In this document: positions 1-10,100 of the stretch, piece after piece
How the letters are laid out: each line of letters starts with the position of its first letter
How positions within the stretch are numbered: the stretch's first letter is position 1
Assembly (NCBI GenBank): GCA_947302655.1
Contig: CAMYVW010000001.1
Coordinates: forward strand, 276,263 to 340,262
Length of the DNA: 64,000 nucleotides
Origin: an uncultured Mycoplasmatota bacterium
GTDB taxonomy: Bacteria > Bacillota_I > Bacilli_A > RF39 > UBA660
Direction: 5' to 3'
Position numbers and translations under genes: made by a program
The notes under the pieces: model-generated
Database searches by the model: none
Seen by the model: only the letters and a program-made list of their open reading frames with translations
What the model was told of the DNA's origin: nothing

Positions 1-2
1 CA

Positions 3-422
3 TATGATATAGAGTGTTATAAAGATACATCAATAAAAGAACTTAAACCTGTTAAAGTTAGTGGAAGAATATTTTATAATATTTCTGATGAAATTGAACT
101 TGATCTTGATGTTGAAGGGATAATGATTCTAGAAGATAGTATAACCCTTGAACCCATAGAATATCCATATAGTTTTAATATTAATGAACCCATTACTGAA
201 TCAAACGAAGAAATAAAGGATTATTATCAAAATAGTAAAAATACACTTGATATTATGCCAATTTTATGGCAAAATATTGTATTGGAAGTTCCGATTTCAA
301 TTACGAAAGAAAAAGATGCTCATCTTTCAGGTGAAGGTTGGGAGCTTAATAATGAAGAAGAAAATAATATAGATCCAAGATTAGCTGAACTTAGTAAGCT
401 ACTTGACGAAGGGAAGGAGTGA
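3..422 (+). CDS. YceD/DUF177 family protein, 5' end missing
   Basis: The frame is open from the window edge and shows about 139 residues with no start codon, so this is the C-terminal part of a gene cut by the boundary. The reading [10 protein letters not shown] followed by an acidic ELDLDVEG stretch and TLEPIEYPY is the DUF177 pattern. Members lie immediately upstream of rpmF in most bacteria and are linked to 23S rRNA or L32 assembly; the biochemical role is not settled. The Cys often found in the central motif of the family is absent here. The stop is TGA, rare in this window, and lies 4 bases before rpmF, so the two are co-transcribed. Confidence 0.85.
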   Translation, partial: YDIECYKDTSIKELKPVKVSGRIFYNISDEIELDLDVEGIMILEDSITLEPIEYPYSFNINEPITESNEEIKDYYQNSKNTLDIMPILWQNIVLEVPISITKEKDAHLSGEGWELNNEEENNIDPRLAELSKLLDEGKE

Positions 423-426
423 TACC

Positions 427-615
427 ATGGCAGTACCTTTTAGAAGAACTAGTAAAACTAAAAAGAGAATGCGTCGTACTCATTTAAAGAAAGAAGTAGG
501 TGCTTTAACAACTTGTCCTAAATGTGGAGCTACAGTTAGACCTCATAGAGCTTGTCCTAAATGTGGATACTACAAGAACGTTAAAGTAGTTAAAGTAGAA
601 AAAGAAGAAAAATAA
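427..615 (+). CDS. rpmF: 50S ribosomal protein L32
   Basis: A 62-residue basic protein beginning [19 protein letters not shown], the L32 signature. Two CPKCG knuckles (TTCPKCGA and RACPKCGY) form the zinc-binding C4 ribbon. The frame extends 8 codons upstream, but the ATG at 427 follows a GGAAGGAG ribosome binding site located in the end of the DUF177 gene. It sits in the large ribosomal subunit. The DUF177-rpmF pairing is typical, and a terminator follows directly. Having all four Cys places this copy in the C+ zinc-dependent class. Confidence 0.97.
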   Translation: MAVPFRRTSKTKKRMRRTHLKKEVGALTTCPKCGATVRPHRACPKCGYYKNVKVVKVEKEEK

Positions 616-636
616 TTATCAACAATTAATTATTTA

Positions 637-673
637 AGAGACTTTACACAATGTGTAAAGTTTCTTTTTTTTT
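637..673 (+). terminator. Rho-independent terminator after rpmF
   Basis: An inverted repeat (ACTTTACAC, AAT loop, GTGTAAAGT) is followed by a run of T. It separates rpmF from the mraZ operon. Confidence 0.85.
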
Positions 674-696
674 GTAAAGAAATTAACATTTTTGTA

Positions 697-725
697 TAGA
701 CAAGCATCATTAATTTTAGTAATAT
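697..725 (+). promoter_or_regulatory. Sigma-A-type promoter of the mraZ operon
   Basis: TAGACA (697-702) and TAATAT (720-725) are separated by 17 bases. The -10 box abuts the four-repeat MraZ operator, so bound MraZ would cover the transcription start. Confidence 0.65.
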
Positions 726-760
726 AGTGGTAGACAGTGGCACATAGTGGAAGAAAGTGG
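726..760 (+). promoter_or_regulatory. MraZ operator: four AGTGG repeats at 10-base period
   Basis: AGTGG occurs at 726, 736, 746 and 756, exactly one helical turn apart, between the promoter and the mraZ start. MraZ proteins bind tandem GTGG/TGGG-type direct repeats in the promoter of their own operon, so this is very probably the autoregulatory operator. The repeats and spacing are seen directly; the binding is inferred from the family. Confidence 0.8.
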
Positions 761-769
761 GGGATTTCA

Positions 770-1204
770 ATGTTCATGGGTGAGTTTCATCACAATATTG
801 ATGAAAAAGGCAGATTAGTTATACCAAACAAGTTCAGACTTGAACTTGGTGAACGTTTCATTATTACACGTGGTCTTGAGAAGTGTTTATATGCTTATTC
901 AATTACTGAGTGGAATAATATCGTTGATAAACTAAAGAAATTACCATTTACAAAGAAAGATGCTCGTACTTTCATCAGAGCTTTCTTTTCAGGAGCTGCT
1001 GAGTGTGAATTTGATCGACAAGGTCGAATTAATATTACCTCCCCATTGGTTAGTTACGCCGATTTAACGAAGGAATGCGTTGTAATCGGCGCTAACGACC
1101 GTTTAGAGATTTGGGGTAAAGCAAATTGGGATAATTTCTTCACTGAAAATAGTGAGAAGTTGGAAGATATTGCGGAAAACTTATTTAACGAGATGGATAT
1201 CTAA
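770..1204 (+). CDS. mraZ: Transcriptional regulator MraZ
   Basis: A 144-residue protein with two AbrB/SpoVT-type swapped-hairpin domains, each carrying the DxxxR element (DEKGR near residue 12 and DRQGR in the second half). MraZ forms ring oligomers, binds DNA repeats and controls the division/cell-wall cluster. An upstream in-frame start at 737 exists but would lie inside the operator; the ATG at 770, giving [11 protein letters not shown], matches the family. Its stop overlaps the rsmH start by one base (TAATG). The operator just upstream implies autoregulation. Confidence 0.95.
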   Translation: MFMGEFHHNIDEKGRLVIPNKFRLELGERFIITRGLEKCLYAYSITEWNNIVDKLKKLPFTKKDARTFIRAFFSGAAECEFDRQGRINITSPLVSYADLTKECVVIGANDRLEIWGKANWDNFFTENSEKLEDIAENLFNEMDI

Positions 1205-2124
1205 TGCATTATAGTGTTATGTTATCCGAAGCCATTGAAGGCTTAAATATTAAAGATGAAGGAATCTATGTCGATGCAACTTTAGGATATGCTGGACATA
1301 GCTCCGAAATTTTAAAGCGTTTGAAAAGGGGTTTTCTATTCGCCTTTGATCAGGATAAGGAAGCAATTAATTATTCTGAGAAAAAATTAAGTGAAATATC
1401 TTTAAATTTTAAAATTATTCATTCCAATTTCTGTAACTTAAAAGAAAAGTTACGTGAGGAGAAAGTAGACAAGGTAGACGGTATTATCTTCGACCTTGGT
1501 TTGTCGTCGCCTCAAATTGATGATGCATCACGTGGTTTTTCGTTCATGAATGAAGCAAAGCTAGATATGAGAATGAACAAGGAAGCTACAAAAAATGCAT
1601 ATGACATCGTAAATAATTATTCAAAGGATGAACTTTCTAGGATTTTCTACGATTATGGAGAAGAAAAACTAGGAGGGGTAATTGCCCGAAAAATTACTGA
1701 TTATCGTAAAAATAAATCCATTGAAACAACCACTGAATTAGTTGAAGTAATAAAATCAGCAGTTGGAGCAAATTACTTTTTTAAAAATCATCCCGAAAGA
1801 GAAATCTTTCAAGCAATAAGAATTGAAGTAAATGATGAATTAAAAGTTTTAGAAAAAGTTCTTCCTGATGCTATTGAAATGTTAAATAAGGGCGGAAGAA
1901 TATCTGTTATAACCTTCCATTCGCTTGAAGATAGGATTGTTAAAAAAATATTTAAAAAATATAGTGAGGTTGATGAAGTATTTAAAGGAATGCCCGAAGT
2001 TCCACTTGAATACCAACCGAAAATCAAATTAATAAATAAAAAACCACTATTACCAAGTGAAAAGGAGATTAATGAAAACTCACGCAGTAAGAGTGCTAAG
2101 TTAAGAATAATAGAAAGGATCTAG
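1204..2124 (+). CDS. rsmH: 16S rRNA (cytosine-1402-N4)-methyltransferase RsmH
   Basis: A 306-residue SAM-dependent methyltransferase that modifies C1402 in the decoding centre of 16S rRNA. Visible motifs: VDATLGYAGHS (SAM-binding motif I), FDQDKEA, the family motif IIFDLGLSSPQIDDASRGFSF, and the C-terminal RISVITFHSLEDRIVK. Length is normal. Start and stop are coupled to mraZ upstream and ftsL 5 bases downstream, the standard mra cluster order. The gene was formerly called mraW. Confidence 0.96.
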   Translation: MHYSVMLSEAIEGLNIKDEGIYVDATLGYAGHSSEILKRLKRGFLFAFDQDKEAINYSEKKLSEISLNFKIIHSNFCNLKEKLREEKVDKVDGIIFDLGLSSPQIDDASRGFSFMNEAKLDMRMNKEATKNAYDIVNNYSKDELSRIFYDYGEEKLGGVIARKITDYRKNKSIETTTELVEVIKSAVGANYFFKNHPEREIFQAIRIEVNDELKVLEKVLPDAIEMLNKGGRISVITFHSLEDRIVKKIFKKYSEVDEVFKGMPEVPLEYQPKIKLINKKPLLPSEKEINENSRSKSAKLRIIERI

Positions 2125-2129
2125 TACAT

Positions 2130-2426
2130 ATGGCTAAGAAAACTGGAAAAAGAATTAAATTTCTTAAAGGTGAAAAATTAATGTATTTACTACTTTTATT
2201 TATAATTATTGCTATTCCAGTTGGAAAAGTATGTACTCAGGCAATTCTTTCAGAAAGTAATATAAAAGTAGAAAAATTAAGAAAAGATATTAATAAACAA
2301 CAAAAATATAATGAAAGTTTAAATATGAAAATAAGTGAACTTGCTTCACTTGAAAATGTTGAATCTATTGCAAACGAATTAGGATTATCTTATAATAATG
2401 ATAATATTAAGACTGTATCAGAATAA
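2130..2426 (+). CDS. ftsL: Cell division protein FtsL-like
   Basis: A 98-residue bitopic protein: basic cytoplasmic N-terminus, one transmembrane helix at about residues 18-38, then a Leu-rich coiled coil (KVEKLRKDINKQQ...MKISELASLENV) ending in an ELGL element. FtsL joins FtsB/DivIC and the FtsW-FtsI pair at the septum. Sequence similarity in this family is weak, so the call rests mostly on topology and position between rsmH and a division PBP. Confidence 0.82.
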   Translation: MAKKTGKRIKFLKGEKLMYLLLLFIIIAIPVGKVCTQAILSESNIKVEKLRKDINKQQKYNESLNMKISELASLENVESIANELGLSYNNDNIKTVSE

Positions 2427-2437
2427 GGTGAATTACT

Positions 2438-4543
2438 ATGAAACAAAAAAGAATAATGTTAAAAAAATTACCAATAGTTAATGTCATTATTCTTTTTTTA
2501 TTTGCTGCAATAATGCTAAAAGTAATGTATATTTCTTTAAGTAAAAAGGTTGATGGTATAGATATTAAAAAATTTGCTGATAACAGAAATACTCAAGAAG
2601 ATACTTTATTTGCTAAAAGGGGAACTATATATGATAAAAATGGAGAAGTTTTAGCTCAAAGTGTTAATTCATATACCATAATTGCCTATTTATCTGAAAA
2701 AAGAACTGAGAATCCTGATAAACCAAGACATGTAGTAGATAAAGAATATACAGCTGAGCAGCTATCTGAACACTTAGGTATTGAAAAAGAACAAATATTA
2801 AAACAATTAAATAAAGATAAATATCAAGTTGAGTTTGGTACTAAAGGAAGAAATTTATCTGAATTAAAAAAATCTGAAATAGAAGCCCTAGATTTACCAG
2901 GGATAGATTTCATGGTTAGTACTAAAAGATTCTATAAAATGGGTAATTTTGCATCATACATTGTTGGTTATGCCAAAGCAGATGAAAAAGGAAATATCTT
3001 TGGTGAAATGGGTGTAGAAGAATATTTTAATAATAAATTAGAAGGTAAAAATGGTAAAAAAATATACCAAAAAGATTTATATGGATATCAAATTCCAAAT
3101 ACACCATCTATTACTGAAGATCCTATTGATGGAGAAAATATTTATCTAACAATTGATAATAATATTCAAATTATTGTTGAAAAAGCAATTAAAAACTTAT
3201 CTAATGAACATGAACTAGAGTGGATGACATTTTCAGTAATGGATGCTAATACTGGTGCAATTGTTGCTAGCGCATCAATTCCATCTTTTAATCCAAATGA
3301 ATTAAATACAATCGAGTCATACTTAAATCCACTTGTATCATATCAATATGAACCTGGTTCAACTATGAAAACATTTTCCTTTTTAGCAGCTATGGAAAAT
3401 GGGGTTTATCAAGGAGATAAAACATATGATTCAGGTAAAGTTGTTTTGGATGATGAAGTAACTATTCACGACTCTAATAAAGTTGGTTGGGGAACTATAA
3501 CATATGATACAGGTTTTGCTTACTCATCAAATGTTGCTGCAACTAACTTAGGTTTAAAACTTGGTGTTTCTAAATTAAAAACTTTTTATCAAAAAGCTGG
3601 TTTTGGTCAAAAAACAGGTATAGAGCTTCCAGGTGAAATAAATGGAAAAATAAACTTCCAATATAAAAGTGAACTTGCAAATGCAACCTTTGGTCAAGGT
3701 ATAACAACAACACCTATTCAAACCCTTCAAGCATATAGTATCTTTACAAATAATGGAACAATGATTAAACCATATATTGTTGATCATATAACTGATAGTG
3801 AAGGAAAAACTATTTATAAAGGTAAAAGAACTGTTGTAAGAGATGTTGCATCAAGTAAAAATATTAATCACATGAATCAGTTAATGCATAATGTGGTATA
3901 TAATGGTTTAACTAATTACTGGCAACCTAATAATGTAACTATGATAGGAAAAACAGGTACAGCTCAAATAGCAAGTCCAAATGGTGGATATCAACAAGGA
4001 AAATATGATGTTATTAAAAGTATAGCTGCAATATTTCCTGAAGAAAATCCTAAGTATATAATTTATGTTTCAGCTAAGAAATATGTTGGTGGAACAAAAG
4101 AGTTTGCTGGTTGTGTTACTAAAGCAGTGGAAGAAATAGCAAGTTATGCAAATATAAATTATAAAGAAGAAAATACGGTTGTTCCAACAAAAGTAGTTAC
4201 TGTTCCAAATTATATAAATAAAAATGCATCAGAAGTATCTACTAATATAACATCACTTGGTTTAATACCTATTGTTATAGGTGATGGAGATAAAGTTATA
4301 AAGCTTAACTTTGATAAAGGTACTAAAATTTTACAAGGAGAAAAACTAATTGTTTTAACTAATAGTCATAACTATGTAATGCCTGATATTACTGGTTGGT
4401 CAAGAACAGATGTTGTCTCTTTATGTAAACTACTTAATATTAAATACAATATTGAAGGTTATGGAACTGTAACTTCATATAGCATTCCTGCTGGTAGTAG
4501 TATTAATCAAGAAGATATTTTAAGTGTAAATCTTAATGTTTAA
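2438..4543 (+). CDS. Penicillin-binding protein 2B/SpoVD-type D,D-transpeptidase with PASTA domains
   Basis: A 701-residue class B PBP that cross-links septal (or spore cortex) peptidoglycan. There is an N-terminal signal anchor (about residues 9-30), a PBP dimerisation domain beginning near AKRGTIYDKNGE, and a transpeptidase domain with S308-T-M-K311, S363-S-N365 and K505-T-G507. Two PASTA domains follow (about 587-645 and 646-701). PASTA repeats fit the Firmicutes FtsI/SpoVD/Pbp2B lineage. Only one such gene is seen here, so whether it serves vegetative division or sporulation cannot be decided. It ends the mraZ operon in this window. Confidence 0.93.
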   Translation: MKQKRIMLKKLPIVNVIILFLFAAIMLKVMYISLSKKVDGIDIKKFADNRNTQEDTLFAKRGTIYDKNGEVLAQSVNSYTIIAYLSEKRTENPDKPRHVVDKEYTAEQLSEHLGIEKEQILKQLNKDKYQVEFGTKGRNLSELKKSEIEALDLPGIDFMVSTKRFYKMGNFASYIVGYAKADEKGNIFGEMGVEEYFNNKLEGKNGKKIYQKDLYGYQIPNTPSITEDPIDGENIYLTIDNNIQIIVEKAIKNLSNEHELEWMTFSVMDANTGAIVASASIPSFNPNELNTIESYLNPLVSYQYEPGSTMKTFSFLAAMENGVYQGDKTYDSGKVVLDDEVTIHDSNKVGWGTITYDTGFAYSSNVAATNLGLKLGVSKLKTFYQKAGFGQKTGIELPGEINGKINFQYKSELANATFGQGITTTPIQTLQAYSIFTNNGTMIKPYIVDHITDSEGKTIYKGKRTVVRDVASSKNINHMNQLMHNVVYNGLTNYWQPNNVTMIGKTGTAQIASPNGGYQQGKYDVIKSIAAIFPEENPKYIIYVSAKKYVGGTKEFAGCVTKAVEEIASYANINYKEENTVVPTKVVTVPNYINKNASEVSTNITSLGLIPIVIGDGDKVIKLNFDKGTKILQGEKLIVLTNSHNYVMPDITGWSRTDVVSLCKLLNIKYNIEGYGTVTSYSIPAGSSINQEDILSVNLNV

Positions 4544-4605
4544 GATAATTGTTATATATTTTATACTGTGTTAATCTATATATAGATAGTAAAGGGTGAT
4601 AGAGT

Positions 4606-5337
4606 ATGTTTATAGGAGAAAATCCAATTCATATAAAAGTAGAAAATAAAAATGATATAGCTAAATTAGTATTAATGCCTGGAGATCCTCTAAGAGCTAA
4701 ATATATAGCAGAAAATTTTTTAGAAGATGCTAAAGAAGTAACAAGTGTAAGAAATATGCTTGGTTTTACTGGAAAATATAAAGGCGTAGAAGTAACTGTA
4801 ATGGGTTCTGGTATGGGAATGCCTTCAATGGGAATATACTCATTTGAATTATTTCATTTCTTTGATGTTAAAAGAATTATTAGAATAGGTACATGTGGTG
4901 TTGTATCACCTGAAGTAAAAGTACCTGAACTTATTCTTGCAAATAAGATTTTTAGTGAATCAACATATGCTTTTGCATTTAATGGATACACTAAAAATAC
5001 TGTTGACTGTAATGAAAGACTTAATAGTATTATAAAGATGAGTGCTAAAGAACTTGGAATAAAACTTCATGAAGGAGCATTTTTAACAACTGATGTCTTT
5101 GGACCATATGTTGATATAGACGCAATCCTTAATCGCGTTCCTAAAAATATTGATTTATTAGCTGAAGAAATGGAAGGATTTGCATTAATTCATACAGCTA
5201 ATTACTTTTCAAGAGAAGCAGCTGTCATAGCAACTGCTGTTGATTCAAAATTCTCTGAAACAGTTCTTAGTATTGAAGAAAGAGAACAATCACTTAACGA
5301 TATGATTAAATTAGCATTAGAAAGTGTTATAAAATAA
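4606..5337 (+). CDS. deoD: Purine-nucleoside phosphorylase DeoD
   Basis: A 243-residue enzyme of the hexameric low-molecular-mass PNP family, phosphorolysing purine (deoxy)nucleosides to base and (deoxy)ribose-1-phosphate. Seen: VLMPGDPLRAKYIAENFLE near the N-terminus (phosphate site, GDPLRAK), GSGMGMPSMGIYS, RIGTCGV, and EEMEGFALIHTA contacting the ribose. The start at 4606 follows AAAGGGTGATAGAGT. It stands alone with its own terminator; the phosphohexomutase opposite could act on the resulting sugar phosphates, but that link is only inference. Confidence 0.94.
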   Translation: MFIGENPIHIKVENKNDIAKLVLMPGDPLRAKYIAENFLEDAKEVTSVRNMLGFTGKYKGVEVTVMGSGMGMPSMGIYSFELFHFFDVKRIIRIGTCGVVSPEVKVPELILANKIFSESTYAFAFNGYTKNTVDCNERLNSIIKMSAKELGIKLHEGAFLTTDVFGPYVDIDAILNRVPKNIDLLAEEMEGFALIHTANYFSREAAVIATAVDSKFSETVLSIEEREQSLNDMIKLALESVIK

Positions 5338-5343
5338 AAATAA

Positions 5344-5371
5344 ATCGAGGATTTAAATCCTCGATTTTTTT
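5344..5371. terminator. Bidirectional terminator between deoD and the phosphohexomutase
   Basis: The stem ATCGAGGATTT/AAATCCTCGAT is followed by T on the plus strand and has an A run on the other side, so it can serve both convergent genes. Confidence 0.85.
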
Positions 5372-6731
5372 AATTATTTTTATAAAAATTAATCAAATAT
5401 TCTATTTGTTTTTTTAATTTTTCTAAATCTTTAGAGTTTGAAGCTTCACATCTCATTGTAAGGTTAGGACCTGTGTTACTTGCTCTAACTAAAGCCCATC
5501 CATTAGTAAATATTATTTTTACACCATCTATTTCGTTAGTGTAGAAGTTTTGACTGTGGGCGTATTTTTTAATTTTTTCAATAATTTCAAATTTTTTATC
5601 GTCACCAACATTATATTTAATTTCAGGTGTGTTTTCATAGTGATTAATACCTTTTAGTAATTTACTTACAGTTTTAGTTTTATCTCGACTTAATATTTCA
5701 ATTAATCTAAGTGCAGCGTATATACCTGAACCTATGCATGCATCACGATCTCTAAAGAATATGTGACCTGAATACTCACCACCGAAAGCTAAGTTTTCTT
5801 CTTTTGTTTTAGCTTCTGTATAACTTGCTCCAGTTCGATATTCAAGTGGTGTACCGCCTAGTTTAATTATTTCATCGTGAAGTGCTGCAGAACACTTAAC
5901 ATCATATAAGAATGTATTAGAGTATGTTCTATTGATAAGTTCTCTAATAATAATTATCATATATTTTTCAATAGAAACAATTTCACCTTTTTCACTTACA
6001 ATTCCAACTCGATCTCCATCGCCATCAAAACCAAATCCAACATCTGCTTTATATTTTTTAACAGCTTCAATAAGTTGAGTCATATTTTCTGGAACGCTAG
6101 GATCTGGATGATGATTTGGAAATGTTCCATCACTAATTTCATTTATATAAATTGGTTTAATATTTAAAGCATCAAATATTTTTTTAGCAACTACACATGT
6201 AGTTCCATTACCTAAATCTAAAACAATTTTAGGTTTATTGTTAGCTATCTTAGTGTTATCTATCATATATTTAATATATTTATCAAATATACTTTTATGT
6301 AAAAGATGTCCTTGACCAGCCTTAAAATTACCAGCTATAAAATAATTTTTAAAGTCTTCAATCATTTCACCTCTAGCATTAGCTATATGGTCGAGTGAAA
6401 ATTTAAAACCATTTTCATCTTTAGGATTATGACTAGCTGTAATCATAACACCAAATAAATGTTCTATATATCTTGCGTAGTAGTGCATCGGTGTTGTGAT
6501 AAGTCCAAAATCAATAACATCACAACCAGTTGATAGAATACCTTTAATAAGATGTGCATTTAAACTGTCAGATGATAATCTATTATCATGTGATACAACG
6601 CACTGCGTTTCATTACATTTTTCTTGAATATAAGAACCATATGCTTGACCTAATTTAAATGCGACATTTTCATTTATTTCATCAGGATACTTACCACGAA
6701 TATCATAGGCACGAAAAATATTATAATTCAC
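5370..6731 (-). CDS. Phosphomannomutase/phosphoglucomutase (alpha-D-phosphohexomutase)
   Basis: About 453 residues, interconverting hexose 6- and 1-phosphates for envelope polysaccharide precursors. Visible: FRAYDIRGKYPDEI at the N-terminus, the phosphoserine loop ITASHNPKDENGFK, the metal loop GFDGDGDRVG, the sugar loop FGGEYSGH, and a C-terminal phosphate loop with RASNTGP. I prefer the GTG start at 6731 (MNYNIFRAYD) because a clear AGTAAGGG ribosome binding site lies 8-9 bases upstream; a TTG at 6752 would add seven residues. It is convergent with deoD. Substrate (mannose or glucose phosphate) cannot be read from sequence. Confidence 0.92.
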   Translation of the reverse strand: MNYNIFRAYDIRGKYPDEINENVAFKLGQAYGSYIQEKCNETQCVVSHDNRLSSDSLNAHLIKGILSTGCDVIDFGLITTPMHYYARYIEHLFGVMITASHNPKDENGFKFSLDHIANARGEMIEDFKNYFIAGNFKAGQGHLLHKSIFDKYIKYMIDNTKIANNKPKIVLDLGNGTTCVVAKKIFDALNIKPIYINEISDGTFPNHHPDPSVPENMTQLIEAVKKYKADVGFGFDGDGDRVGIVSEKGEIVSIEKYMIIIIRELINRTYSNTFLYDVKCSAALHDEIIKLGGTPLEYRTGASYTEAKTKEENLAFGGEYSGHIFFRDRDACIGSGIYAALRLIEILSRDKTKTVSKLLKGINHYENTPEIKYNVGDDKKFEIIEKIKKYAHSQNFYTNEIDGVKIIFTNGWALVRASNTGPNLTMRCEASNSKDLEKLKKQIEYLINFYKNN

Positions 6732-6859
6732 AACTAGATCCCTTACTTTCAAATATAATATATCATATATATGACTATTTTGTGTAGTATTAAATAAAAA
6801 AATAAAAAAAATTTTTTACATAGAATTGCTAAAGAATATATATTGATTTTTCCCTGGAA

Positions 6860-7126
6860 ATATGGTAATATTCTCTTTAGAAAAAGCGAAGAACAAGAAG
6901 AGTATACTTTAAAAGTATCTTTTAGAGAGTTAAGCATTTTGGTGAAAGTTTAATAAGAAAAATTAAGTAGAAAATCACTTGGGAGCTGGATAGCAGAAAA
7001 TTATTAGTAAGTTATCCCGGATATTTTTTATCAATCAATATTCGTTAGAATGTAATTAAGTATTAATTAAGGATGGTACCGCGTAAACTATGCTCCTTTA
7101 GCATAGATTGCGTGGTTTTTTTAAAG
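6860..7126 (+). promoter_or_regulatory. T-box riboswitch controlling ileS (isoleucine)
   Basis: The 411-base gap before ileS holds a tRNA-sensing leader. The T-box core GGATGGTACCGCG is at 7071-7083. The terminator helix spans about 7079-7126: CCGCG, then ACTATGCT/AGCATAG, then TGCGTGG and T run. Upstream are stem-I-like elements (AAGAAGAGTATAC near 6893 and GGTGAAAG near 6941). The base after TGG is T, which pairs with discriminator A, as expected for tRNA-Ile. Uncharged tRNA-Ile should favour the antiterminator and switch ileS on. The 5' boundary is approximate. Confidence 0.9.
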
Positions 7127-7142
7127 AAAGGATTTGGTTAAC

Positions 7143-10100
7143 ATGTTTAAAGAACTAGATAAAAGAGAGGTACATCTTGTTGAAACTTCTATTTTAGAAG
7201 AGTGGAAAAAACAAGATATTTTAAATAAAACCATTTTAAATAGAACTGGTAAAGATAACTGGGTTTTCTATGATGGACCAGCAACAGCAAATGGTATGCC
7301 AGGCTTGCACCATATGGTAGCAAAATTCTTAAAAGACTCTTTCTGTAAGTATCAAACCATGAAAGGTAAAAGAGTTTTAAGAAAAGTTGGATGGGATACT
7401 CATGGACTTCCTGTTGAAGTAAATGTTGAAAAGAAATTAGGTTTTACAGGAAAAGCTGATATTGAAAAATATGGTATTGAAGCATTCAATAAACTTTGTA
7501 AAGAAACAGTTTGGGAAAATGAAACAGCATTTAGAAAACTAACTGATGAAATGGGTCAATTCATAGATCTAGATAATAGATATATTACTTATGATAATGA
7601 CTACATTGAAACAGAATGGTGGATTTTAAAAAAATTCTTTGATGAAGGATTATTCTATGAAGGCGTAAAAATAATGCCTTGGTGCCCAAGATGTGGTACA
7701 GGCCTTGCATCACATGAAGTTGCTCAAGGATATAAAGAAGTAACTGCTAATACCGTTGTAGTTCCGTTTAAAGCTAAAGATGAAGATGTGTATTTTCTAG
7801 TTTGGACAACAACTCCATGGACTTTAATTTCTAACGTTGCTTTATGCGTTAATCCTGATGAAGAATATGTTAAAGTTGAATCTAAAGGTTATAAATTTAT
7901 TCTAGCTAAAGCATTAGCTACTTCAGTTCTAGGTGAAGAATATGAAGTGTTAGATACTTATAAAGGTAAAGATTTAGAATATAAAGAATATGAACAATTA
8001 ATTCCTAGTTTAGATGTTCAAGGTAAAGCTTTCTTTGTTACATGTGATAGTTATGTAACAATGTCAGATGGAACAGGAATTGTTCATATAGCACCAGCAT
8101 TTGGTGAAGACGATGCTAAAGTAGGTAAAAACTACAAACTTCCATATGTAAATCCAGTAGGAGAAGATGCTGTTTATACTGAAGGTTTATGGAAAGGTAT
8201 GAATATCTTTGAAGCTGATTTAGAGGTTGTTAAATATTTAGCGGAAAATGACAAATTATTTAAAAAACAAAAGATGGTTCACGAATATCCACATTGCTGG
8301 AGATGTGATTCACCACTAGTTTATTATTCAAGACCATCATATTATTTAGAAGTTACTAAACTTCAAGATAAAATCATAGAAGAAAATAAAAAAGTAAATT
8401 GGTATCCATCATTTGTTGGAGAAAAAAGGTTTGGTAACTGGCTTGAAAATATGAATGACTGGGCAATATCAAGAAATAGATATTGGGGAACACCACTTCC
8501 TTTATGGAGATGCTCTTGTGGTCATATGGAAATGATTGGTTCAAGAGAAGAACTTGCTGAAAAAGCAATCGAAAAAGTTGATCCAAAAACTATAGACTTA
8601 CATAGACCATTTGTAGATGATATTCATATTAAATGTCCAGATTGTGGTAAAGAAATGTCTCGTACCCTAGAGGTAATTGACTGTTGGTTTGATTCTGGTG
8701 CTATGCCATTTGCTCAGTATCATTATCCATTTGAAAATAAAGAATTATGGGAATCACAATATCCTGCTGACTTTATAGCGGAAGGAATTGATCAAACACG
8801 TGGTTGGTTCTATTCATTATTAGTACTAGGAGTTTTTGTTACAGGCAAAAGTCCATATAAAAATGTTTTAGTAAATGAATTACTTCTTGATAAAAATGGT
8901 CAAAAGATGCATAAATCAAAAGGTAATGCTGTTGAACCGTTTACCATTATGCATAAATATGGAGCTGATACTGTAAGATGGTATTTACCATATGTATCAC
9001 CAACATGGACTCCAATTAAATTTGATGAAGAAGGTTTAAAAGAAGTACATTCTAAGTTCTTTAACCCTTTAAAAAATACATATTCATTCTTTGAGATGTA
9101 TGCTAATACAGATAACATTAATTTAGATGAGTGTACTGTAGATATAAAGGATAGAGAAGAAATAGATAAATGGTTATTATCAAAATATAATAAATTAGTA
9201 AAAGTTGTAACTGATGCCTTTGATAAGTTTGATTTAAATATTGTAGTTAAAGAAATAACAAACTTTGTTTCTGAAGATTTATCAAATTGGTATATTAGAA
9301 GAAATAGAAATAGATTCTGGTCTTCAGAATTAAATAATTCTAAAAAAAGTGTATATATAACTACATATGAAGTATTAACTGGATTATGTGAATTATGTGC
9401 ACCAGTTATACCATTTACAACAGAAGAAATCTATAAAGATTTAACTGGTGAAGAATCAGTTCATTTAGCTGATTATCCAGTTTGTGATGAATCACTAATA
9501 GATGAAAAACTAGAAGAAAAAATGGATCTAGTTAGAAACTTAATTTCTTTAGGTAGAAATGTGCGTGAAGAAAATAAAGTTAAAGTTCGTCAACCAATTA
9601 GTGAAGTTGTACTTGATGGTAAAAATAAACAAATACTTAATGATTTAGTAGATTTAATTAAAGAAGAATTAAATGTTAAAGAAGTAGTATTTGAAAATGA
9701 TTTATCTAAATACATGAACTACTTTGTTAAACCAAACTTTAAAGAAGTAGGTAAAGTATTTGGAAGTAATATTAAAGAGTTTGCATCTAAACTTGAAGGT
9801 ATTACAACTGATGATATTTTGAAACTGGAAAACGGCGAATCCATAACTATGGATGTTGCCGGAACTTCTTATGATGTTAATAAAGATATGGTTGATATTA
9901 GAATTTCATCAAAAGAAGGCTTTAATGTTGGATCTGAAAATAATAATTTTGTTATTTTAAATACAACATTAACAGAAGAATTAATTTTAGAAGGACTTGC
10001 TAGAGAATGTGTATCTAAGGTACAACAACTTAGAAAAAATAATGATTTTAACATCGTTGATCGCATAAACTTATATTATAGTGGAGATGAAGACTTTAAA

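Noticed and set aside
6749..6937. 62-codon minus-strand frame before ileS
   Set aside because: It lies inside the T-box leader, has no ribosome binding site and reads as low-complexity hydrophobic sequence.
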